Of a DNA stretch of 64,000 nt, positions 52,181 through 61,596 are shown in pieces (the stretch's first letter is position 1; each line of letters begins with the position of its first letter). Below the pieces are notes generated by a model, which had not been told where the DNA came from, ran no database searches, and worked only from the letters and a program-made list of their open reading frames with translations. The translations under genes were made by a program, and so were the position numbers. Source of the DNA: Puffinus mauretanicus (lineage: Eukaryota > Chordata > Aves > Procellariiformes > Procellariidae); the NCBI GenBank assembly GCA_023333565.1, contig JAJKFH010001865.1, forward strand, positions 4,278,001-4,342,000, given 5' to 3'.

Positions 52181-52205
52181 CGTCGTCGTCGTCGTCGTCG
52201 TCGTC
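52181..52205. repeat. (CGT)n trinucleotide repeat, about 8 units
   Basis: Uninterrupted CGT units on the plus strand, so ACG/GAC units in the NFKB1 transcript sense, about 31 bp from the candidate exon 1 donor. If exon 1 is as proposed, this is a 5' UTR repeat. Confidence 0.92.
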
Positions 52206-52235
52206 TGCCGCTGGCGGGTCCCGGCCGCGCGTCCC

Positions 52236-52250
52236 TCAGCGCCGCGCCAT
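52236..52250 (-). other. Candidate four-codon uORF in NFKB1 5' UTR
   Basis: ATGGCGCGGCGCTGA reads Met-Ala-Arg-Arg-stop on the gene strand. The context before the ATG (GGTTACATGG) has T at -3 and G at +4, so it is only moderate. It counts as a uORF only if transcription starts to the right of 52250. Confidence 0.4.
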
Positions 52251-52446
52251 GTAACCAGCGTGACGCCGCCGGCGCCGCCCGCGCCCTGGCTCCGCGCGGA
52301 CTTTCCCCCTGCCTCCCGTCCGTCCGCCCCACCGCGGGCCCGCTGGCGAGGGCAGCCGAGCGGCACCGGCCTCCGCGGCCGCCGCCTGCGTAGCCTCCGC
52401 CCCCACGGCCGCCTTGCCCGCCCGCCCCTGCCCCCCCGGCCCGCCG

Positions 52447-52456
52447 CACTTCCTGG
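52447..52456 (-). promoter_or_regulatory. ETS-type motif in NFKB1 promoter
   Basis: CCAGGAAGTG on the gene strand carries the GGAA(G) ETS core. It is separated by 2 bp from the kappa-B site. ETS-factor control of the NFKB1 promoter has been reported in mammals (recalled, not checked). Confidence 0.5.
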
Positions 52457-52458
52457 CT

Positions 52459-52468
52459 GGAAATTCCC
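52459..52468 (-). promoter_or_regulatory. Perfect kappa-B site in NFKB1 promoter
   Basis: GGGAATTTCC on the gene strand, an exact GGGRNWYYCC match, inside the CpG island just upstream of the proposed exon 1. NFKB1 is known in mammals to be induced by NF-kappa-B through promoter kappa-B sites, so a negative/positive feedback role is likely. Confidence 0.65.
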
Positions 52469-52503
52469 GCTGACGCTCCGGCAGCGCAAACGGCCGCGCG
52501 GGA

Positions 52504-52516
52504 GGGGCGGGGCGGG
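52504..52516 (+). promoter_or_regulatory. Tandem Sp1 / GC boxes
   Basis: GGGGCGGGGCGGG, two overlapping GC boxes, about 36 bp upstream of the kappa-B site in the gene sense. Typical for a TATA-less CpG-island promoter. Confidence 0.6.
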
Positions 52517-52806
52517 AGCGGGCTGCCGTTGGGGGGCAGAGAGGGAGCGGGCGGCCGTTGAGCGCGAGCACCGCTGGGGGGCGGGAGGAGGGGCGCCTGT
52601 ACAGCTCCGAGCACCGCCGGCCGTCTCTGGTGGCGACGGCCGCCCGCGCGCCTCCTCAGGGCTCTGGAGGAGCCCACCCTGGGCGGGCGAGGAGAGGCAG
52701 CGGCGAAGCAAGCAGGGCAGCGCGGAGCCAAGGAAGCGCCTGCCAGCCACCCGCTGGCGAGGAAATCCCTCTGCCAGGGACAGGCCCTCCGGCTTGGAGG
52801 AGGCCG

Positions 52807-52813
52807 CGTGAGT
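52807..52813 (+). promoter_or_regulatory. Strong plus-strand splice donor at the CpG-island edge
   Basis: GCC-GC|GTGAGTACGG on the plus strand, with GT at 52808-52809. It could end the first exon of a divergent non-coding transcript starting in the island. No acceptor or downstream exon was identified, so this is only a candidate. Confidence 0.3.
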
Positions 52814-55734
52814 ACGGGAGCCTTTTCATCCCGGAGGAATTACTACAGCCACAAGAATAATCCTGTCGTTGTCCACGTTGCTTGGCTCACAGCGACGTTC
52901 TCAACACTTCCGTGAAGTCAGGCCCGACCTGGTGGCTGCCAACGTTTTCTTGTTGGTTGACCCCTAAAAAGTTTTGAAGGGAAGAGAGACTATGCGTAGA
53001 GTGAATTTAAACTCACTTACATAGTGCCTGGCTGTTGGCTGCGTTTCATGGGCACATCACAAAAGGAGGTTTGCAGATTGGCTACCACCTGATGTCTGAA
53101 AACAGCACTGAGCAGAGAGTACAGGCTACACAGCACCATTTTTCTGCAGATTTATACAACTTCTGGCAGAGCAGATTCCCAGGTCCGTTAACCTCTGTCA
53201 AATTGTGCCAACCATCGATAATACACTGGTCTTCTTAATACTGAAATCCAAGTTTGTAGTACAATAACCAAGTCTCCCACAGCTAACCAAGGCTGAAGAA
53301 AGTCAGCTAGTGCCATTTTTTACTAGTACAAATACCACGTGAAACTTTTAAGTTCAAACATCTTTATGCTGAGTGTTAAATGTCTGGTTTGCTAAGGGTG
53401 AAAAGCTTCTCAAATCAGCAGCTAGCATAGCTCACCCGATGTGCGTGAGCCCAGAGATTCAGCAGCACACCTGAAAAGCACCTGTGGGGGATTTTGTTAA
53501 TGCCACATGAGGTGGAGCTTCACTAATTATTTATCTTAGAGTTGAATGAAGCTAACAAAAAATCATAATTTATAAGAAAGATTAGAAAAAAACCCTATAA
53601 GTGAACAAAATGATGCAACTATTGCTTCTTGTATTGAAGCAAGGAAATGTAGTCCAGAGCAAAAATGGAGCCAAAAGAAACAGGGTCAAATCATAAGCCA
53701 CCTGTTGACTGGAACAAGAAGAAAGGGGTATTATTTACTACGGAGCTATTACAGCCTTGTCTTTAACACTGTATAGATAGTCCAGTCATGTCTTAGAGGG
53801 AGACTGTGCTGCTGAACACTTCCAGTCTATCCAGATGGTAGCTTTCATTCCTGGAAAGGGAGTAGATTCAGATGTTGTGCTTTGTGCCCCATCTCTGGGT
53901 TGGAACAGAGACCTGCTCATTTAAAATTAGAGCTGAGACTGTGAAAGGGAGCTTGGAAATGCAAAGGATTTTTTCTGTCTCTTGATAAGAGAACTGAAAT
54001 CTCATACAGGTTACACATACATATGTATGAAGAGACAGTCATTTCCTTTATTTGGATTGTCACTCATGCTCTGTGATGCAGTTCTAAAAATGCATTCCCC
54101 CATTCTCTTCCCAGTCAAAATTGGGAATTGAGAATGACTCAGCATTTCTGAGTAAAACACGTTTTTCCTTATTAAATGGGGTACTTTCTGGGCACTCAAG
54201 ACCCTATATTAATCTTCCCTGTGGAAGCAAGTGCACTGAAGTAAGCAGAGCAAGTGAGGAGAGAATTGGGCCCCAAAGCACTTTAAGAAGGAAGTCTAGA
54301 TGGATTTAAAATACAAGAAGTACAAATAAGATTCATTTGAAAGGAAAGGTGCCATGTCACAACTAGTCAAAGGCGTGCTTACAGAGCAAAACCTGTATGA
54401 ACAAGCACCAGGAAATCAGACAATGTGGAAAAGTTCCAAAACTTAAGGAGACTTACCTGGTAGATTTATTTTAAAAGGACACATTATCAAGTACTCATGC
54501 TCAGCTTTCCCTGTGAAATCTTAGTCAGCTTCCAGAAAGATTTAGGTTTTAAAAGAAAATCCTCTTCTCAATTATATTTAAAACATAAATTTGTCTTTTT
54601 TATAACTTAACACCATAACATTTCTGTTATTTCTACTGAAACCCACAATAGTGTCAGGGTGTGAGCCCACAGTTTGGTAAAACTATCTTCACAGGACACG
54701 CTAGATAAATGAACTGCTTTAAAACACAGGGTTCTCACCTGAAGAGCCAAATGAACTATTATGTCTCTAATGCTGTTTCCAACCACTAGGGAAATCAGGC
54801 AGATAATACAGACTCAGGTGTGAGTGGTTTGCAGTGATAAAGTGGTGCTTCTTTCCTGGACAACATAAGTTTGCACTATTACCGTCAAGATACTTCAGTA
54901 CCCAGACAATATCAGCTCACAAATGAAGAGCAGGTGATTAAAATGGAACCCAAAGAAGCAAATGCTTACGTTACTGAGCTGAGGGAGACATTGTGACATG
55001 TTTCTAGCCATGTTACAGTCTCTGGTAGCTGGGGAGGTGTATCGGAGGTAAGGCTTTCTAGTTGTATGCTTACCCTGGCTGTCTCGCCTTAGTAAGGTTG
55101 TCTAAGTTTCCTGGTACGTAAATGCAGTCTTGGAGCTGCGTCCGTTCTCTGCTAGGTTTGCTCTGGGAGTACAGATCCCTTTCCAAGGTCAGAAGTCTTT
55201 GGCCTCAGTACTTTTTAATCCTGTAACTAATACTGTTTCTTCTCAGGAACAAAGTGCTGTTTCTAAGAATTAAGCTTTATTTCTCCAGGGATGTCTGAAA
55301 ACAGATAAACATGTAAGACTGGCAGAGATCTTTAAAATAATCACTCTTCACTTTAATTGGTGTGCCTGAATTGGGGAAAAAAGTCATTGACATTTCCTAC
55401 TTTATTTTTTCCCTGTTTCTGAGGTATTTATTGGAATCAGGACAGGATCTTTTCATTCCCTTTGACCTAGTAGCTTTGATACTAAAACAGGAAGAGATGA
55501 AGGAAAGTCTAAAATAGCTACTGAGAGATACTTCCTTTTAAAGCTTTCAGCTGCCTGTCTTCATTGGCCTGCTAGGCCATACTATCCAAATCTCTTTCTG
55601 GTTAATCCATTATTTCTTTATAATCCAGAAAAAAAATGATTTGCCTTGGATAGTAGCCGGTGATTGTCTTACACACACTCCAGTCCTCACAGAGGTTGTC
55701 AATGTTTAGCCAACAGTTGCTGTTGGCATTGCCA

Positions 55735-56163
55735 TTATCTCCTGTAACTTGAATCCACCAGGAACGCAAGAAGGCAACATGCTTTAAAAAAAAAAATTAT
55801 ATTTTTAAAATGGTGCCATCGCTCTGAGACAGAATATATATCGATCTCTAATGAAGTAGACAATAGAAACTGTATAAAAAAAATCTCTAAGTAGCCAAAG
55901 TACATATGCAAAGCCAACCAATTTGAACTGCAGCTAGAGCAGGGTCTGGAGTTCAATGATGCTACTGAATCCCCACATTGCAACATCCATGAGAAGTACT
56001 TTCTGTCATCACCATTTTCTGATGGATGATGACCTGGCCTCAATTCATCATGTGTTTCATCAGCACTTAGATGGACACAGCAGCACCCTGCAAAATTCAG
56101 AACAGTGTGGTGTCTTCTTCGCGTCCCAGATGCACCTTTCACTTGCTTCCTACAGAACTGCAA
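55735..56163 (-). other. Unrecognised 142-codon open frame
   Basis: A minus-strand frame from Met (56163) to stop (55735). The central part is polar and Cys/His-rich (for example SADETHDELRPGHHPSENGD and KYFSWMLQCGDS), the C-terminal part hydrophobic. I do not recognise it. It might be a degraded transposon-derived or pseudogene fragment, or chance. No promoter or splice evidence. Confidence 0.15.
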
Positions 56164-59100
56164 ATCAGATATGGGATCTCATATTATCATCAAAATGGTT
56201 CAGACTTGTAACTATGCTAAAAGAATAAATTTCCAGTGGATTGGGTAGAAGTGCCAGAGCTGAAGAAGGGGAAGATTTCAGTAGTGAATAGCTGTTGGGG
56301 GGAAAAAATAGATTAAGTAGACTTAAATAAGAGAACCATGAGGTTGTACACATGGCTGATGTGTATAATTAATAGAGAAAGGGGAACCTTTAGAGAGACC
56401 TAGAAGTAAACAAGAAAAGGAAGATTAAAGAATTAAAAAAAAAAAATACAGAAGTGATCATGAAACCTTGAATAGGGTATTACTAAGGATAGGCACTAAT
56501 CTGAACAATCTGAATAGGAGTGTGAGTGAACCTGTATTTCTATGTGATAGCTGACTTTTGTGCATCAGATACAGATAGAGGTATATAACTTAACAGGTTA
56601 TCTCGGTCCTACACTCCAAGTGGGGAGAAGATCTGAATGGATGGGAGGGAGTTTATCGGATTGCCTTTTCTATATTTTCTCTTCCAGAGTCCTATAGTTT
56701 TCTTGCATTAATAGCTGATAGGTACAGTTATGAGTCTACTTTTATCTCTTCTTCCACAAAGTAAGCCTGCCAATTAATTTAGAAAATAAATCTAGGCATA
56801 AACACTCACATCAGGTGTTACGATAACAACTTTACCTCTGACATCATCTGCTTTGGTTTCATGTATGACTGCTCAACGTTTACTCTTACAGATATGATAC
56901 AGTATAGGGTATCACTTTCGACACGAAAAGAACCAAGCAGTGAAGGCAATTTTCTCTATATCATTTTTGGAACAGTTAGCCTAGCCTCCCCTCAATTTGG
57001 CTGTGTAATGCCAGGCCTCCTTCCTTCCTTTCTACACTGGCAGATAGCAAGAAGCCTTGCACAGCAAACCTCTCAGTTACACTGAAAATGGTGGCTTATA
57101 TATTCTGTGTGAACTTGCTGCAAGGTAGCTGCTCTCAATGGAGAGATACCCCGAGCACTGTGAGAAGTTGTTAGCCGGCTAGCTCACCTGGGCTCTGAAG
57201 GTTCTTCACGCAAAAGATATGGACTGTTCCGAAAGTGTTGCCTAGGCTGGTCTTACTTACCAGTCCAGGTTTAGAGGTTGAGCTGTGTAATACTGTACAA
57301 TAGTATGTACATGTATTCTCAGAATATAAATGGTTATGTTTATAGAAACTATAGGACCATTAATGTAGCAGTGTAACAATGTTAAGGACATACACTTCAG
57401 AGCCAAAAGCAAATTGCTACAGCAAGTAGTCGCAGTTAAGAGTTGTGCTTTCTGGTAATAAATCTAATAATCTACCAGTCAGTTCTTCAGAATCTGGACC
57501 TAGTACAGGTTGTGAGTCATTCACTCTTCTGTTGCTCAGCTACCTAACACCTTGGCCAGCCACTTGGCAGAGGGATGGGCTTTTGCCATTTGAGTTCAGT
57601 GACAGCACGTTGTTACCAGTCCACTGCATTCACTCCCTTCTCTTCCCACCTACCTTCCCTGTGTTATGATTAATACTGCACTATGTTCAGTATTTCTTAC
57701 ATGAATGGATCGGTTTCTCGTCATAGTCTTTTACATATCTGAACGATACATACATCTAACTTTCATCTGATTACACCCATCAGAACCTGGTTCAGGGGCC
57801 CAATTGTTTTCCCAAGAGACATGGGTTCTTCCCATTACATGACTGCAGCTTTAGAGCCTCAGCAATGTTTCACCCACTTAGCTAATGCAAACAAGAACAG
57901 CTGTTTGATTCTTGTTGTCTTTGTCACTTTGTTTTGTTAATAGTCACTTTGATTAAATATATGCTCAGTTCAATTTATGAGGTCATTTTGGGTCAGGTGT
58001 ACTCAATAAGACTAACATTAACTCTGTAGAAAAAGCAGAATTTAGCTAACTTAACTTTGTATTACTGCTATTTTATGCTGTAGCAGCTCTTTAAGGCTCC
58101 AGTAGAGGAAAGAAGTTCCAGACAGCTAATCATTGTACAAATATATAGGGGAGAGATTTCCTCTGCCACAGAACTTCCAACATCTAAATATATAATGGAA
58201 AACAGATTATGGAAGCACAAAATGGTGCGCTCATTGCTGTTTGAGCTCATGCAGTGATTCATTTAAGTCTTCTGGTCAACTGTTGGTAGAAGTACTGTTT
58301 TCCTGAACTGTTTCTGTTGCAAGTTTTAAGCCTTTACCATAATTTGTGATATTCACCTTAAAATTTCAGTCCTGGAATCTCTGGATATGTGGCTAGTTTT
58401 CTCTCAGGTTTTGATGAAAACTTAAAACTTACGTTTAAGAACCCAAAAGTATCAACATTCAAAAGCTTCCTTTTAAATTGATGTGATTCTCTTTAGGCAA
58501 ATCCTGTGGGTTTAGGGGACTTTATTTATAATTTTGTAGTGATGGGGGGTTAACAACAGTGAGTGGTGAGCTATAGTGTAATGGATCAGGCCTTCTAAAA
58601 ATAAAAGATTATAAAAGAATATTTGGAGGGCAGTAGGAAAGGCAAGTTGTCTCATGGATTTGCTTTCATAAAAGCTCATGTTCTCTACCTTTTCTGCAGA
58701 GCTGTGAGGGCTAGAAACTTTTTGTAGGAAAGTATTCTGTACTTAAAGCTGCAACATCAGAAACAGTACAGGTGCTATCTAAGATTGTGATAAGATGCAA
58801 CAGGCTGATGAAAAGCAAGAGAGTATGCCGTAACAAGAAAAAGAGCCCTGTGACAGAGCACGGTTTCAGGAAAAGAGAAAGTCTGAGTCTGTTTTCTACT
58901 CTACACAAGAAAAGCACTGAGTGATAGTAGTGGAGGAAGCGGAGTGTTCTCCTTATTCTAGTTTCTTTCTCAGTTCCCCTCTTGATTTACTGATTGGAAG
59001 CTGAAGCCTGGGTGATAATGGGACAGTGTCTTTTATTCTTTCTCTACTCTGTGTAAGAGCATGGAGCAGAGGCTTTTAAGCTATAAATAAATACCCTGGC

Positions 59101-61560
59101 ACTGAAGCCAGAACTGGTATGACCATGCAATTCTGTTGCTGTTCCCAAGCACATTGTCTTGGACGCTGTCGTGCTTACACGGCCTGCCTTGCTTTCAAGG
59201 CTAAGGATCCCCACACAGTGCTGTAACACATTAGGTACCTGTACTTGTACAGGCTCAGGGTCTCTGCGCTGCTGAGACCTGATCTGAAAGTGCATGTGAC
59301 TTTTCTCACCTGAGGGTAGGGAAATGGAATTGCAAAGTCTTCAAATGTTGCTGTTTACCTAGACGTCCAAATAAGAATATGAGACTACTGTTTAAGCCCT
59401 TGGGTGTATTTACAACAGCTCTTCCCCGCTTTAAGCATTGTGCTGCCAACAATTGGCTGCACCCAAAGACACTCCCTTAGATAGCATAGTGAGAACTCAG
59501 TGCTGCTTGTATTCAGATCAACAGCAAACTCTTGTTGACCTACCTGAGTGTAGGGCTGGCAGCTGAGGGAGGATCTCTGCCTTCTCTACAGACTTGGAAA
59601 GTGTTCTGACAGTGGGCTCACGTGGTTGTAAATAGTAGGCAGCATCTGCAAAACCGTTCAAGTATTTTCTTGAAGCAAGACTTAGCTTTGCAAGCTATTG
59701 GTCTGCAGGGTAAGGTGAGTGTCATGGCGACTTTATGAATGCTTCTGGGTAGGTCCAGCTGAGTCTGCGGGAGTTCTGACAGTGGTCTAGACAGGTTAGA
59801 ATGATGTTCTTGTGACAGAAATGCCATTTTCATTCTAAGGATGTAGAACAAAAGCCCAAAGAAATGAAGATTGAAAATATGAATGTTAGGATGAATCTGA
59901 AACACTGAGAATCTCATTTTCCCCACAGTTCTTATCACTAGATAGATGAATATGCCCACACTATGACTTACAATCTGTATGTGGCACACTTGGACAATTC
60001 ATATGGCCCTGGAGCCCTCTGCATCTTGCTCCATGTCATGAGGAGGAGGTGGTTGTGCCATTAGAAGAAACTCATCTGTCATTGGATGATACTACAGGAC
60101 CTGCCTGACTAGAAGAATTGGACACACTGGTATTTGCTGTTACTAGTACTTGCTATTTTCAAAACATTTGCCCCTGTTGACTTCAGTTGCAGATGTGAGT
60201 GTTTTTAGTACTTCTGCAATCAGACTTTGGTGTCCAAGTCAAGCACCTAGAAAATGAGGAACACTGACTACCTGTGAAAAGTTTGGTTTAAGTTATGTGA
60301 CTAGCATCACACAGGAACTCTGGCACAGAAGAGGAGACATTACAGCTCACTTGGTCAGGATTAAGGATATAATCCTGTCTCTTCCAGCAGTTATCTGCTT
60401 GTTTGTTATAATCCTCCCAGCTTTTGCCAGGAAATTCATGGAGGCCCTATGGAAAGCAGAATCTTTAACATGCAGCTCTTTTCTAGAGCAGCCCGATCCT
60501 AACAATTCAGCTTGATACAGTTGCCCTGGAGTGGCAACTTTCATGAAAAGCAAAGAAATTTTGTTAAAGTTCTAAACTGAAACAATCTCCTCTTAATAAA
60601 TTCTCATCAACAGATTATTAGTGCTAGTAATAAAATCAGCCCCATTCATAAAATAAAGACAAACTTGTGGTTGGAGTAAAAGACTCAGAATTTGGGTTAT
60701 CTATGACGACTTCCAGTGTAACTTCAGAGAAGAGAAACTGTGAACATTTATATTAAAGGCTGGAGAAAGCGTGGGAAGAGCCGAAATAAAGGTAATAGCC
60801 AGTGACCAATTCTTGTTTAATATTGCATTTAACCCTTAACTTATTTTCTACTTTGCAAACAAATGAGCAGCACATAAAGCAAACAAATCTCCAAATCCTG
60901 GGTTTGCTGACTTGGATAGCAAAACATTCTTATTTTGATCCTTCACTGACATGCAGTAGTGTGATTTTTCTGGTTGCATGAAACACGTGTTGGGTGATGC
61001 ATTAAAACTGAATAGCTACCACAAGTCAAGTCTCCTGATCTGCCAATAGTTTCTCTAAGCTGTGCCTTTTAGAAGAGTGGCTTTAGAACCTTGAAAGAGT
61101 CTTGAATAAACTTGCAACGGGAAGAGACAGGGCCAGATTTAATCAAAGTATGTATGACTCATCTTCCACTCTTTATCAATATTTTGTGTGACAAAGTGAC
61201 ATAAGCAGCATCTCTAGCTGAAAAATACTGGCTCCCTGAAAATGGAGCTAGTGATTGCCTCTCTAGAAGATGCTCTGCTTAAGAACAGCACAAGTTGAAA
61301 CAGAAATGCTAAGCAGGAAGGTAAACCTGAAAACTGGACTACTGAGCTATAGAACTCTTTGATGCCTTTTATCATGATGGCCTACATAAAAAGTCTACCC
61401 CCACTAACTTTCATCCAATATGACCTGAAACTGTCAGGCACCATTGCATCTCAGGCATTTATTAGTTCTTTGATGTTACTGAAATTGAAGGATTCTCCTC
61501 ATCCTTACCCTTTTTAGAAGAAAAATATTTCTGAAGTCATTGATGGTCTCTCTCCCCAAT

Positions 61561-61596
61561 GTGAAGTATACTGTGAAGTATATATGTGAAGTATGA
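61561..61596. repeat. Local triplication of a GTGAAGTAT word
   Basis: GTGAAGTAT occurs three times within 36 bp (61561-61569, 61573-61581 and 61586-61594) separated by short AT-rich spacers; local slippage-type repeat in the intergenic region. Confidence 0.8.

Larger units (their letters stand above)
52150..52450 (-). other. NFKB1: Probable NFKB1 non-coding exon 1 (5' UTR); start approximate
   Basis: The best minus-strand donor in the CpG island is CCCCGG|GTGAGC, placing the exon end at 52150. The upstream limit is a guess: transcription probably starts below the kappa-B/ETS/Sp1 cluster at 52447-52516. No TATA box is visible. The segment would carry a GAC-type trinucleotide repeat and a four-codon uORF. 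No transcript evidence is available, so boundaries are uncertain. Confidence 0.5.
51630..52812. promoter_or_regulatory. NFKB1: CpG island at the NFKB1 5' end
   Basis: About 1.2 kb with very high G+C and dense CpG, in sharp contrast to the AT-rich sequence on both sides. It contains the candidate exon 1 donor, the trinucleotide repeat, the uORF, the kappa-B/ETS pair and Sp1 boxes. Several long open frames (up to 409 codons) on both strands overlap here and are expected from the low stop-codon frequency of GC-rich DNA. In vertebrates NFKB1 starts from such an island. Confidence 0.9.

Noticed and set aside
51502..52750. Several overlapping frames of 183-409 codons on both strands, including a 409-codon minus frame and a 294-codon plus frame
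   Set aside because: They lie in the CpG island, are Arg/Pro/Ala/Gly-rich in every frame and contradict each other. Long stop-free runs are expected in such GC-rich DNA. No domain or splice structure supports them.
52759..52771. Second kappa-B-like word (AGGGATTTCC on the gene strand) upstream of the promoter
   Set aside because: It misses the last C of the 10-bp consensus and lies about 300 bp upstream; too weak to call.
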